Origin: Salegentibacter maritimus
GTDB taxonomy: Bacteria > Bacteroidota > Bacteroidia > Flavobacteriales > Flavobacteriaceae
Reading direction: 5' to 3'
NCBI RefSeq assembly: GCF_016236915.1
Contig: NZ_JAEHOK010000007.1
Span: 1 to 64,000, forward strand
DNA: 64,000 nt
The stretch's first letter is position 1; each line of letters starts with the position of its first letter. This document shows positions 8,102 to 18,781 of the stretch, one piece after another. The notes under the pieces are model-generated. The model did not search any database, had not been told where the DNA came from, and worked only from the letters and a program-made list of their open reading frames with translations. The position numbers were made by a program, and so were the translations under genes.

Positions 8102-10480
8102 TTAAAATTTAAAATTATAGGTCACAGATGGTATGATTCCGAATAGGCTTAATTTTGCTGCTTCATTACGTCCGGTTTCGTCATTCTCTCTAAAACTTAT
8201 AGAATTGGCGTTTTTTCTATTGTATACGTTGTAAATTCCAAAATTCCAGGACGATTGCAAGCCATCTTTTTTATTTGGTTTGGGTACGTAGGTTGCAGAA
8301 AGGTCTAACCTATGGTAGGCAGGTAATCTATTGCTGTTTCTATCACCGTAAACCGGTACATTTATTCCGTTAAAGTTATATTGCCCGGTAGGGTAGGTAA
8401 CCGGTAAACCTGTTTGAAACGCAAAATTTAGGCTAAAATCCCATTTAGAATTGTAATCGTAGGTGCCGGTTAGGTTTATATCGTGGGTTTTATCATAACT
8501 GGTAGCATACCATTTTCCATTATTTATGCCGCTTTCAATGGGGGTTCTACCGGGAGTTTGTTGTTCAGATTTAGATAAAGTATAGGCTAACCAACCGGTT
8601 AGGCGGCCTTTGTTCTTTTTAGCTAAGACTTCTAAACCATAGGCCCTGGAGCGTCCGTTTAAAATAATAGTTTCAATATTATTGTTCGCAATAAGATTTG
8701 CGCCATTTACATAATCTATTCTATTTTGAATGTCTTTATAAAAAACTTCAGATTCTAGGGTATAAGTTCCCTGTTGAAATTTACGAAAATAGCCTAGTGC
8801 ATATTGGTCTAAAATTTGAGGTTGAATAAAAGGACCACTTGGAGCCCAAACATCAAGGGGAGTAGGGGAACTGGTGTTGGAGATTAAATGCAGGTATTGA
8901 GCCATTCTGTTATAACTGGCTTTTATCGATTGGGTAGCGTTGAAATTATAGGCTAAGGCAAGTCGGGGTTCTAAATTAGAATAAGTTTTTATTACTTCAG
9001 ATCGGGAATATGTTTTTTCATTCATAGGTTCTGCTTCCTCATATATATCTAAACTTTCATTATAAATAATAGGGTTGTCGTCCCGGTATTCGTTGAAGCT
9101 GTCCTGCCCCAATCTAAAGAAGTTGCTAAACCTTAAACCATATTCTGCCGAAAAACTATTAGATATTTTGTGCTCTACAGAAAAGTAAGTGGCATTTTCA
9201 AAAGCATATTTATTGGTGAGTTTAAAATAATTAATTCCTGATTTTTCATCTATAGGTTCAATCTCACCGGGGTTAAATTCGTGGTAAGTATTATGAATGC
9301 CATATTCCAGTTGAAACGTATCGTTTAAATAGTGATTAAAATCGTATTTGATATTTAGATTTTTAATGCCACTATCCCAATTGAATCCTACAAAATCAAG
9401 GGTAAGTCCATAATAGTAATCGCTATAAATTAACGACAAATTGGTAAAGATATCATCTGAAACCAGGTGATTCCATCTAAGGTTAAAAACCGAATTTCCG
9501 TAGGTATTTATAAAATTCTGATTTATATCAAACACATCACGACCAAAATAACCTGAAAATAATAATTTATTATCGTCATTTATGGAGTAAGTAAGTTTTG
9601 CATTTAAATCGTAGAAGTAAGCTATGTTTGGATTATTGGCTAATTTTAGAAATAAATGTGCATACGAACTACGGCCACCAACCAGGAAGGAACCTTTATC
9701 TTTTACAATGGGTCCTTCGGCCAGTAATCTACTTGAAATAACGCCAATTCCCCCCTGGGCCTCAAAAGTTCTGCTATTGCCATCGCGTTGATATATGTCT
9801 AGTACAGAGGAAACCCGGCCGCCATATTTTGCAGGAATTCCTCCTTTATATAATTTAAGGTCTTTAATGGCATCAGGATTAAACACCGAAAAGAAACCAA
9901 AAAGATGAGAGGAATTAAAAATAGTGGCTTCGTCAAGCAAAATAAGGTTTTGATCTACCGCCCCACCGCGAACATTAAAGCCTGAAGCTCCTTCTCCTGC
10001 ATTAGAGACACCCGGTAGTAATAAAAGCGATTTTATAACATCTACTTCCCCAAAAACTACCGGTAACTTTTGAATACTGTTTATAGAAAGCTTGTTAACA
10101 CTCATCTCCGGATTTTTTAGATTAAAGCCTTCGTTGGTAGAAGTTATTACTACTTCATTTAAATTTTCTGAACTCGCAGTAAGTGCGGTGTTAAATGTGG
10201 TATCGCCATCTATACTAATCGTCTCTTTAATACTTTGAAAACCCAAATATGAAATCTCTATAGTATAGGTGCCTTTAGGTAATTTTATGGAATAGAAACC
10301 ATATTCGTTGGTAATTACGCCTTTTTTCTCTTCAGGAATAAGAATGTTAACCCCAATTAAAGTCTCATTGTTGGATGTATTGCTAATTGTTCCTTTTAGA
10401 GTGTACTTTTCCTGAGCATTTAAACCCAGGCTGATAAAAAAGAAAACTAATATTAAAGAGGAGGGAAGTGAGAGTTTCAA
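8102..10480 (-). CDS. TonB-dependent outer membrane receptor (no STN domain)
   Basis: 792 residues: a signal peptide to about 22 (SLGLNAQ); a carboxypeptidase-like regulatory domain at about 25-110 (TLKGTISNTSNNETLIGVNILI); a plug at about 125-235 (GFNVRGGAVDQNLILLDE, IPAKYGGRVSSVLDI); and a beta barrel ending in TYNFKF. It is closely related to the receptor at 1062-3848, matching its plug and C-terminus, but lacks an STN domain, so signalling to a sigma factor is not expected. It is the first gene of a minus-strand operon with DUF4249 and DUF6095 genes. The imported substrate cannot be deduced. No clear TAnnTTTG promoter is visible upstream. Confidence 0.92.
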   Translation of the reverse strand: MKLSLPSSLILVFFFISLGLNAQEKYTLKGTISNTSNNETLIGVNILIPEEKKGVITNEYGFYSIKLPKGTYTIEISYLGFQSIKETISIDGDTTFNTALTASSENLNEVVITSTNEGFNLKNPEMSVNKLSINSIQKLPVVFGEVDVIKSLLLLPGVSNAGEGASGFNVRGGAVDQNLILLDEATIFNSSHLFGFFSVFNPDAIKDLKLYKGGIPAKYGGRVSSVLDIYQRDGNSRTFEAQGGIGVISSRLLAEGPIVKDKGSFLVGGRSSYAHLFLKLANNPNIAYFYDLNAKLTYSINDDNKLLFSGYFGRDVFDINQNFINTYGNSVFNLRWNHLVSDDIFTNLSLIYSDYYYGLTLDFVGFNWDSGIKNLNIKYDFNHYLNDTFQLEYGIHNTYHEFNPGEIEPIDEKSGINYFKLTNKYAFENATYFSVEHKISNSFSAEYGLRFSNFFRLGQDSFNEYRDDNPIIYNESLDIYEEAEPMNEKTYSRSEVIKTYSNLEPRLALAYNFNATQSIKASYNRMAQYLHLISNTSSPTPLDVWAPSGPFIQPQILDQYALGYFRKFQQGTYTLESEVFYKDIQNRIDYVNGANLIANNNIETIILNGRSRAYGLEVLAKKNKGRLTGWLAYTLSKSEQQTPGRTPIESGINNGKWYATSYDKTHDINLTGTYDYNSKWDFSLNFAFQTGLPVTYPTGQYNFNGINVPVYGDRNSNRLPAYHRLDLSATYVPKPNKKDGLQSSWNFGIYNVYNRKNANSISFRENDETGRNEAAKLSLFGIIPSVTYNFKF

Positions 10481-10568
10481 TTTTTTAAGTAAATATAGTG
10501 TAGAAGCTTATTATTTAAAAGCTTAATTACATTATTAAGAATTGTTGAAGGATTGCGGTTATAAAAAT

Positions 10569-10594
10569 AAAGCCGGAAAACACTTTCCGGCTTT
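10569..10594 (-). terminator. Rho-independent terminator of icd
   Basis: Perfect 11-bp inverted repeat (AAAGCCGGAAA / TTTCCGGCTTT) with a 4-base loop. On the minus strand it is followed by a T-rich run, about 117 bases past the icd stop and upstream of the TonB receptor gene. Confidence 0.8.
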
Positions 10595-10710
10595 AAATTC
10601 AATCTGTTCAATGTTAAAGAGGTTGAAACTTCAAGGCCTGGAGCCGAAATTCCATTTTCTTTTTTTTATAGCTAGTGGATATACCGTGAGCATATAAAAT
10701 TAGAAAAAAA

Positions 10711-12954
<2,244 letters not shown>

Positions 12955-12976
12955 TTATGAAATGTCTAAATTCACT

Positions 12977-13002
12977 GAACGCCCAATTTTTACTGGGCGT
13001 TC
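12977..13002 (-). promoter_or_regulatory. Hairpin upstream of icd
   Basis: Perfect 9-bp stem GAACGCCCA / TGGGCGTTC with an 8-base loop, 47 bases before the icd start. It has no T run on the icd strand, so it is not a simple terminator. It could be a 5'-leader structure or an operator. No function is known. Confidence 0.5.
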
Positions 13003-13084
13003 GAGTACTGCGCAATATAATATTTTTCAAGCTTTTATCATAGCTGAAGCAACATGAAAGCTTGTTAATTATTAGTAAAGAAAC

Positions 13085-13201
13085 ATAAAAAAGCCATTTC
13101 ATCTTAATAGCTAAAATGAAATGGCTTCAACTGAAATAATACATGCTCACTGAATTTTCGAAATTCTTTAAGGAAAAAATCCCGGTGTGTACTATTTCAA
13201 T
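13085..13201 (-). ncRNA. Candidate small structured RNA of about 115 nt
   Basis: In the gene-free interval between icd and the subtilase gene, the minus strand shows three things in order. There is a -7 type box TATTTTTG (complement of 13206-13213). Next is a long hairpin whose outer stem pairs TGAAATAGTACA (13188-13199) with TGTATTATTTCA (13132-13143), with an inner GAATTT/AAATTC hairpin. Last is a terminator hairpin (13091-13127) with a T run. The one mismatch in the outer stem is a G-U pair on this strand but A-C on the other, which favours minus-strand RNA. Length and layout recall flavobacterial 6S-like RNAs, but I cannot confirm the family. Confidence 0.4.
13091..13127 (-). terminator. 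Rho-independent terminator (candidate small RNA)
   Basis: 12-bp stem AAGCCATTTCAT / ATGAAATGGCTT. On the minus strand it is followed directly by TTTTTTATG. The nearest upstream minus-strand gene ends about 460 bases away, which suggests that it ends a separate short transcript. Confidence 0.7.
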
Positions 13202-13209
13202 GATTCAAA

Positions 13210-13487
13210 AATAAAAACTCAAAACAGTTATATTCCTGAATCTAAAGGTTCTTATCCTTCAAACTTCTTTTGACCTGGCAAAAATGAGCGTTATATAGAA
13301 GATAAAAACCATAGGTAAAGGTTTTTAAGCTTTACCGGGAATTCGTTGATTAGAAATCCTTTTGTCATTTCTTTTTTCGACCAATTCCTAGATTAAATAT
13401 ACAAACAAATATAAGTTTCTGCAAGAAATTTAACATTTTAATACACAGTTGTTTACGTGGTTTTTTGCTTTGATTTTAATTTTTTAA
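13210..13487. other. Gene-free stretch between candidate RNA and repeat
   Basis: No open frame of coding character on either strand. It contains a second possible minus-strand -7 box (TATATTTG, complement of 13406-13413) that could give a longer form of the candidate RNA. I see nothing else. Confidence 0.4.
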
Positions 13488-13572
13488 AAAGAAGCTGTCT
13501 GAAAAGGTTCTAAACCCTTAGCTTGAAACAAGCTAAGCTTGAGGAAAGTACACTTTTTTGGGCAGCCCCTTT
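13488..13572. repeat. MITE-like element, short degenerate copy
   Basis: Begins AAAGAAGCTGTCTGAAAAG and ends CAGCCCCTTT, related to the termini of the element at 18930-19064. It contains a single perfect internal hairpin CTTAGCTTG-AAA-CAAGCTAAG (13517-13537). It lies just past the 3' end of the minus-strand subtilase gene. Confidence 0.6.
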
Positions 13573-13588
13573 AATTTTTAATAACTAC

Positions 13589-15004
13589 CTACTCTGTTAC
13601 TGCACGATAGGCGTTTATTCTTCCTTTTCCAAAGTATAAGCTCTTGCCATTTCCATCAATCTTGTCGGCTGTCTTTTCAATTTGTTTCTGAACTTCTTTA
13701 GGGCTCATTTTTCCGTTTTTAGCAATAATTAATGCAGCGATCCCTGAAACATGTGGTGCAGCCATGCTTGTTCCTGCACTCCAGTATGCGCTGTTGTTAT
13801 TACCGGTACTTAGAATCATATCTTCAAGAGCAACGTCAAAATCACCTCCTGGAGCAGCAACATCTACTAAAGATTTTCCATGGGTGGTATAACTGGCCGG
13901 AATATCAAAGTTGGTATAATCTGCTGTTGCATCATAACCATTAGGTGCGGTTGCCGATACCGTAAGCACATTATTAAGTCCTCCTGGTATTTTTATATAG
14001 GCTGAATTCCCATCATAATTAATGCCATCATTTCCTGCAGTGGCTATTATGACACTACCTTGTTTTGCAGCGAAATTCAGGGCTCGTTGTTGGGCATTTA
14101 CAATTTCCATAACGTATTTACCCGGTATTTTGAAAGGTACACCATTGGCGTCAATCAGTTTTCCATTTTTATTTAAGGTTGCACCCAGGCTCATGTTAAT
14201 TACATCTGCTTTATTGGCACCGGCATAAATAATACCTGCGTTAATAGAACTAAAAGCACCTCTACCAGTAAACTCAGAAAGCACTTTTACTGCAACAAGT
14301 TCAGCGTTTGGTGCAACCCCTATAAGTCCTAAACCATTTTGGGCGGCAGCAATAGTTCCTGCTACGTGCGTGCCGTGGTTGTTAAATGGGGTGCTTTCTA
14401 AAATATTCCAGTCTTCTCCAGGTACAAATGAAGCCGAAAGTGTTGTGTTTAAATTGGGAGCCAGTTCTACATGTTCAGCATCTATCCCCGAGTCAAGCAC
14501 AAATACGTTGGCCCCGCTTCCCGTAAATCCGGCATTCCAGGCTTGTGGTGCATCAATCGCCTCCAGGCCCCATAGGTAATCGTAGTAATAATAGGGCTCT
14601 GTGCTTCCAATGCTTGGCGTAGCATCAGGGAGGTTAGATTCTATATTTTCAGAAGTTGGTATCCAGGCTATTTCATAATCTGGAACAACAGAAGTAACGT
14701 TTCTTTTCTTTATGGTATTCTGAATGAAATTTGCATCTTTTGAGCTTACAATAGAAATTCCAATTTCAGGAATTGAACTTACAATCTTCCCGCCGCTTTT
14801 TGTAAGATCTTCCTCCACACTTTTTGTTGAATTGCTTGAATTTGAAATAACCATGTAATTTGTAAATGGAGGCTCTTTTAGTTCTGTAAAAGCATTTTCC
14901 TCCTTATTAGGTAAATTCTCTTCTTTTTCACAAGCGCTAAATAAAGCTCCAAGAAAGAAAATACATGCCAGTGTTCTCCATACCTGAATTGTTGTTTTTT
15001 TCAT
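13589..15004 (-). CDS. Subtilisin-like (S8) serine protease lipoprotein
   Basis: 471 residues. A lipoprotein signal with lipobox LFSAC (Cys25) is followed by an I9-type propeptide/inhibitor region at about 45-115. The S8 catalytic domain at about 140-465 has Asp171 (VLDSGID), His210 (NHGTHVAG), oxyanion Asn324 (TAGND) and Ser413 (GTSMAAPHVSG). All catalytic residues are present, so it should be an active endopeptidase anchored to a membrane and facing the periplasm or outside. It stands alone: an 85-bp repeat lies behind it, and a short palindrome (ACATG-ATTA-CATGT, 15040-15053) lies upstream. The substrate is unknown. Confidence 0.93.
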   Translation of the reverse strand: MKKTTIQVWRTLACIFFLGALFSACEKEENLPNKEENAFTELKEPPFTNYMVISNSSNSTKSVEEDLTKSGGKIVSSIPEIGISIVSSKDANFIQNTIKKRNVTSVVPDYEIAWIPTSENIESNLPDATPSIGSTEPYYYYDYLWGLEAIDAPQAWNAGFTGSGANVFVLDSGIDAEHVELAPNLNTTLSASFVPGEDWNILESTPFNNHGTHVAGTIAAAQNGLGLIGVAPNAELVAVKVLSEFTGRGAFSSINAGIIYAGANKADVINMSLGATLNKNGKLIDANGVPFKIPGKYVMEIVNAQQRALNFAAKQGSVIIATAGNDGINYDGNSAYIKIPGGLNNVLTVSATAPNGYDATADYTNFDIPASYTTHGKSLVDVAAPGGDFDVALEDMILSTGNNNSAYWSAGTSMAAPHVSGIAALIIAKNGKMSPKEVQKQIEKTADKIDGNGKSLYFGKGRINAYRAVTE

Positions 15005-15192
15005 AATATATGTTTTAGTTTTTTAATGCGCTTTAAATTACATGATTACATGTGTTTAATGAAATATTAGTAAAATATTTTTAGTTAAAATATCTTAAGG
15101 GTTAGGTTTTTATTGTTTTGTAGTGTAATTATTGATAAAAACAAAATATCAAGGCATTGTGTGAAAATAGGTGTGAAAAAATATAAATAAAA

Positions 15193-15216
15193 AAAGCCCC
15201 GAATTCTCGGGGCTTT
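15193..15216 (-). terminator. Rho-independent terminator of rplS
   Basis: Ten-bp stem AAAGCCCCGA / TCGGGGCTTT, 4-base loop, followed on the minus strand by a T run, 24 bases after the rplS stop codon. Confidence 0.9.
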
Positions 15217-15239
15217 CTATAAATTTAATAAGATGCGAT

Positions 15240-15590
15240 TTATCTTTTAGCTTCCTTAATACGGGCTTTTTTCCCGGTAAGTTCTCTAAAGTAATAAATA
15301 CGAGCTCTTCTTACTTTTCCTCGCTTGTTCACTTCAATTTTTTGAATTGCAGGAAGGTTTAGAGGGAAAATTCTTTCAACACCTACAGTACCACTCATTT
15401 TTCTAATGGTGAATGTTTGTGAAGAACCGCTTCCTCTTTTCTGAATTACAACCCCTTTAAAAAACTGGGTACGGGTTTTTTGACCCTCTTTAATTTCGTA
15501 ATACACAGTAATGGTATCACCTGCAGAAAATTGAGGTAAATCTTTTCTTTCAACGAATTCGTCTTGTACGTACTTAATTAACGATTCCAT
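15240..15590 (-). CDS. rplS: 50S ribosomal protein L19
   Basis: 116 residues starting [19 protein letters not shown], the normal length of L19. It sits at the 30S-50S interface. The frame can be extended 13 codons upstream, but the family N-terminus and the position of the leader favour the ATG at 15588-15590. Core motifs [26 protein letters not shown] and [11 protein letters not shown] are present. It has its own promoter (15662-15691), a structured leader (15614-15653) and a terminator (15193-15216), so it can be made independently of trmD, which lies upstream on the same strand. Confidence 0.98.
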   Translation of the reverse strand: MESLIKYVQDEFVERKDLPQFSAGDTITVYYEIKEGQKTRTQFFKGVVIQKRGSGSSQTFTIRKMSGTVGVERIFPLNLPAIQKIEVNKRGKVRRARIYYFRELTGKKARIKEAKR

Positions 15591-15613
15591 AATTGTCTTT
15601 ATTAATATAAAAT

Positions 15614-15653
15614 CTAAAACAACATACACGGACCTCGCCAGAGGTTATTTTAG
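15614..15653 (-). promoter_or_regulatory. Structured 5' leader of rplS, candidate L19 autoregulatory leader
   Basis: Between promoter and start codon the minus-strand transcript can fold into an outer stem CTAAAATAAC / GTTGTTTTAG (10 bp including one U-G pair). This encloses a hairpin ACCTC-TGGC-GAGGT and an asymmetric internal loop. Compact leaders bound by their own ribosomal protein are known for L19 in several bacteria, and I recall a Flavobacteria-specific L19 leader having been proposed. The fold and position fit; binding by L19 is inference. Confidence 0.6.
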
Positions 15654-15661
15654 AACGAGTG

Positions 15662-15691
15662 CAAAAGTATTAATTTTAATTTATAATGCAA
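15662..15691 (-). promoter_or_regulatory. Promoter of rplS
   Basis: Minus strand: TTG (complement of 15689-15691), a 19-base spacer, then TACTTTTG (complement of 15662-15669). This matches the Bacteroidota promoter TTG-N19-TAnnTTTG exactly and places transcription start near 15656, just before the structured leader. Confidence 0.8.
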
Positions 15692-15705
15692 TTGTGAAAT
15701 TGCAA

Positions 15706-16392
15706 TTATTTTTCTGTTTCATCCAAAAGATCAGGTCTTAAGCGTTTGGTTCTTTCCCAGGCTTTTTCCTCCCGCCAGGCTTCTATCTTTGGAAAATTGC
15801 CAGAGGTTAATACTTCCGGAACTTTCCACCCTTTATATTCGGCCGGCCTTGTGTAAACCGGTGGCGCTAACAGGTTATCCTGAAAAGAATCGGTTAAGGC
15901 CGAAGTCTCATTGCCTAGTACCCCGGGAATTAACCTGATAATGGCATCACAAACTACGGCAGCACCCAGTTCTCCACCAGAAAGCACATAATCACCAATA
16001 GATATTTCTTTGGTAATAAAGTGATCACGTACTCTTTGGTCTACACCTTTGTAATGCCCACACAATATAATAAGGTTTTCTTTAAGGGAAAGTGAATTAG
16101 CTGTTTTTTGGTTAAAACGTTCTCCATCAGGACTCATATAAATCACCTCCTCATAATCCCTTTGGCTCTTAAGATTGGAAATACATTTGTCTATAGGCTC
16201 TATCATCATTACCATTCCGGCACCACCCCCAAATTGATAGTCATCTATTTGTTTGTAATTATCGGTTACATAATCTCTTAAATTATGCAAGTGGATTTCT
16301 ACATGGCCGCTATCTATGGCTCTTTTTACAATAGAAGCATCAAAAGGGCTTTTAAGTAAATCTGGAACAACGGTAATTATATCTATGCGCAT
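15706..16392 (-). CDS. trmD: tRNA (guanine-N1)-methyltransferase TrmD
   Basis: 228 residues, normal for TrmD, which methylates G37 of tRNAs using S-adenosylmethionine and so prevents frameshifting. The trefoil-knot SPOUT features are present: [18 protein letters not shown] at the start, [24 protein letters not shown] and the knot segment [16 protein letters not shown]. Next on the strand is rplS, the usual trmD-rplS pairing, though rplS has its own promoter here. The gene upstream (16444-17028) is 51 bases away and probably co-transcribed. A near-consensus CATCTTTG lies in that gap. Confidence 0.97.
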   Translation of the reverse strand: MRIDIITVVPDLLKSPFDASIVKRAIDSGHVEIHLHNLRDYVTDNYKQIDDYQFGGGAGMVMMIEPIDKCISNLKSQRDYEEVIYMSPDGERFNQKTANSLSLKENLIILCGHYKGVDQRVRDHFITKEISIGDYVLSGGELGAAVVCDAIIRLIPGVLGNETSALTDSFQDNLLAPPVYTRPAEYKGWKVPEVLTSGNFPKIEAWREEKAWERTKRLRPDLLDETEK

Positions 16393-16443
16393 ATTTTAGT
16401 ATAAAATGCAAAGATGCTAATTAAATATTAAGCTGAAGAAGAA

Positions 16444-17028
16444 TTATTCTTTAGCTTTATTTTTCTCATCTTGTAGCATACGGCCTAAACGTTGTTCTTT
16501 TTCCAGGGCTTTCGCACGATAGGCGTCAAATTCTTTTTCGGTTTCGTTTAGCCTATGTCTAGCTTCTTTGGTAGTGGCATTAGAGTTTTTAAACTTATAA
16601 ATAAAGAAAAGAAGAGCAAGGATTAAAAAACCTACTATTCCCCACATCATGGCCATATAGCTACCTTTGCTAAAAGGCATTCCCAGAAATTTTATCGCGT
16701 CCTTTTCTTCGTTTACGCGCTTTAGGTCTTCCTGGGTAGCAGCTAATTGATTTTTAAGGTTTTCAATTTCTTCACTTTGGCTCTCTATTGTGCTTTGCTC
16801 TTGCTGTAACTCGTTTTTTAAATCTTGTACGTGACGTTTTGTGTTGTTGCGCAGCTCGATTAAAGCGTCATAATCTACCACTTTATAGCCCTGGTAGTTA
16901 TTTGATGATTCGATAAGATTATCGAATTCATCTTCAATAAAATTAGATGTAGCTAAAGAATCTTGAGCGGTTAAAGCACCAACTGAAAATATTAAAAGTA
17001 AACTTGAAAAAATAATGTTACGCATCAT
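16444..17028 (-). CDS. Coiled-coil membrane protein of unknown function
   Basis: 194 residues: a signal peptide (to about 22, GALTAQ); a long coiled coil at about 49-110 rich in Glu, Gln and Lys; one membrane helix at about 127-146 (YMAMMWGIVGFLILALLFFIYKF); and a charged, helical C-terminal tail. Topology suggests a periplasmic coiled coil tethered to the inner membrane with a cytoplasmic tail. The position directly upstream of trmD is conserved in Flavobacteriia as I recall, and homologues are sometimes misnamed after TrmD; there is no methyltransferase sequence in it. The alternative ATG one codon later works equally well. Confidence 0.85.
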   Translation of the reverse strand: MMRNIIFSSLLLIFSVGALTAQDSLATSNFIEDEFDNLIESSNNYQGYKVVDYDALIELRNNTKRHVQDLKNELQQEQSTIESQSEEIENLKNQLAATQEDLKRVNEEKDAIKFLGMPFSKGSYMAMMWGIVGFLILALLFFIYKFKNSNATTKEARHRLNETEKEFDAYRAKALEKEQRLGRMLQDEKNKAKE

Positions 17029-17148
17029 TTGGGTTTTTCTGGTTGAGAATTTATATGCTTGAACGCCTGCATTTTCTACTTATTGTATTGGCCTTCAATA
17101 TTTTGAAATTTATTTGCTAAATTCCTTTAAATTAATAATTTGAGCGCG

Positions 17149-17156
17149 CAAATGTA
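17149..17156 (-). promoter_or_regulatory. Possible promoter -7 box
   Basis: Minus-strand TACATTTG, 120 bases upstream of the coiled-coil/trmD operon. No TTG is found at the right distance, so only the -7 element supports it. Confidence 0.4.
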
Positions 17157-17170
17157 ACGTATTTCAACTT

Positions 17171-17199
17171 AAAAACCCACCGTCTAAGGGTGGGTTTTT
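17171..17199 (-). terminator. Rho-independent terminator behind gap
   Basis: Eleven-bp stem AAAAACCCACC / GGTGGGTTTTT with a 7-base loop and T runs on both strands, 110 bases past the gap stop codon. It separates gap from the trmD operon. Confidence 0.85.
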
Positions 17200-17310
17200 T
17201 TGTAAAGTTTTGGTCAATAAAGCGAAGCTGCACCAAGTAGAAAGATTTTTGAATATTTTGGAAGCCTTAGCTTTATTGAGATTGCAAATACCTTCTAAAG
17301 TTTATAAGCT

Positions 17311-18759
17311 CTAGTAATAGGTAAACCTCCTTACTTTTGCAATATACTTTGCCAGTCTTATTAATTGATGGCTGTAACCGTATTCATTATCATACCATAT
17401 ATACAGAATAACATTTTTTCCATCTGCAGAAACTATAGTTGCTTTACTGTCATAAATTGCCGGAGCATTAGAACCAACTATATCTGAAGAAACCAATTCA
17501 TTATCTAACGAATATTTAATCTGCTCTACAAGTTCACCTTCCAGCGCATATTTTCTTAAAACCTGGTTTATACTTTCAACACTTGTTTGGGCTTCTACTT
17601 CAAGGTTTAAAATAGCCAAAGAACCATTAGGTACGGGGACTCTAATTGCATTAGAAGTTAATTTACCTTCAAAAACGGGTAATGCTTTGGCTACGGCTTT
17701 ACCGGCACCGGTTTCGGTAATAACCATATTTAGTGCAGCCGCGCGGCCCCGACGATATTTGCTATGCATATTGTCTACCAAGTTCTGGTCGTTGGTATAG
17801 GCGTGAATAGTTTCTAAATGCCCGTGTATAACTCCAAGTGTATCCTGAACAGCTTTTAAAACTGGAGTGATTGCGTTGGTAGTGCAGGAAGCTGCTGAGA
17901 ATATCGAAATTTTATCTGGGTTATATTCTTTATGGTTTACACCGTGAACAATATTAGGAACGCCCTTTCCCGGAGCAGAAAGTAAAACTTTTGCCGCTCC
18001 TTTTGCTTTTAAATGCCTACTTAATGCCTCTTTATCCCTAAAAGCGCCGGTGTTGTCTATAATTAATGCTTTGTCTATTCCGTATTTTGTGTAATCTATA
18101 TCTTCAGGTTTATCTGCCGATATTACATTTACCGTGGTGCCATTTATAATAAGGGCCTTGTGCTCTTCATCTACGTTAACCGTTCCGGAAAAAACTCCGT
18201 GAACCGAATCATTCTTTAGTAAGGAAGCACGTTTCTCCAGTACAGTTCTATTTACCGCTCCGCGCGTAACAATGGCTCGTAACCTTAGTTGGTTACCTTT
18301 ACCGGTTCTGGCCATAAGTTCTCTGGCTACCAAACGACCAATGCGTCCAAAACCATAAAGTACTACATCTTTAGGTACTATCTTCCCATATTTTTTTGCG
18401 TCTTTTAATTTGTCGGAAACAAAAGCCATGGCGTTAAGGTGCCCCTGGTCTTCTAAATGATATTCGTAGGTTAGTTTTCCTATATCCAGTTTTGCAGGTG
18501 GTAGATCCATATCCTGGATTGCTTTTGCAATTTCTACCGAATCAAAAATTGAAATAGGCTTCCCTACAAATTCTCCTGCATATTCATGAAGATCAAGAAT
18601 ATCACTAATGTTTCTATCCAGCAATTGATTCCTGAAAAGAACAAGTTCAATAGACTTGTTGTACCAAAGATCGCTAACGATGTTAATGAATTCTACGGTC
18701 GTTTTACGCCGATTTGCCTGAAAGGAAAGTTCTTTTTCGTAAACTTTGTTAAAGTTCAT
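17311..18759 (-). CDS. gap: Glyceraldehyde-3-phosphate dehydrogenase, long form
   Basis: 482 residues, well above the usual ~335 because of a ~130-residue N-terminal extension typical of one Bacteroidota/proteobacterial GAPDH subgroup. The NAD(P)-binding motif YGFGRIGR is at 135-142, and the catalytic Cys292 lies in SAASCTTNAITP. It also has the C-terminal WYDNEYGYSHQ. It converts glyceraldehyde 3-phosphate to 1,3-bisphosphoglycerate or the reverse in gluconeogenesis; direction cannot be read from sequence. It is transcribed alone with a ~115-base leader holding three hairpins (18782-18867), a -7 box at 18884-18891, and a terminator at 17171-17199. Confidence 0.94.
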   Translation of the reverse strand: MNFNKVYEKELSFQANRRKTTVEFINIVSDLWYNKSIELVLFRNQLLDRNISDILDLHEYAGEFVGKPISIFDSVEIAKAIQDMDLPPAKLDIGKLTYEYHLEDQGHLNAMAFVSDKLKDAKKYGKIVPKDVVLYGFGRIGRLVARELMARTGKGNQLRLRAIVTRGAVNRTVLEKRASLLKNDSVHGVFSGTVNVDEEHKALIINGTTVNVISADKPEDIDYTKYGIDKALIIDNTGAFRDKEALSRHLKAKGAAKVLLSAPGKGVPNIVHGVNHKEYNPDKISIFSAASCTTNAITPVLKAVQDTLGVIHGHLETIHAYTNDQNLVDNMHSKYRRGRAAALNMVITETGAGKAVAKALPVFEGKLTSNAIRVPVPNGSLAILNLEVEAQTSVESINQVLRKYALEGELVEQIKYSLDNELVSSDIVGSNAPAIYDSKATIVSADGKNVILYIWYDNEYGYSHQLIRLAKYIAKVRRFTYY

Positions 18760-18781
18760 GTGTGGTTTGTGTTGTTTTAAT

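Noticed and set aside
13406-13413. TATATTTG on the minus strand as the promoter of the candidate RNA
   Set aside because: It would give a ~300-nt transcript with no structure in its first 200 bases. The nearer TATTTTTG fits the start of the hairpin better. It is kept only as an alternative in the gene-free stretch entry.
15240-15629. Longer L19 frame starting at 15629
   Set aside because: The extra 13 codons overlap the structured leader and do not match the L19 N-terminus. The ATG at 15590 gives the normal protein.
16444-17028. Naming this gene a tRNA methyltransferase because it adjoins trmD
   Set aside because: The protein is a signal peptide, coiled coil and one membrane helix; no methyltransferase motif is present.
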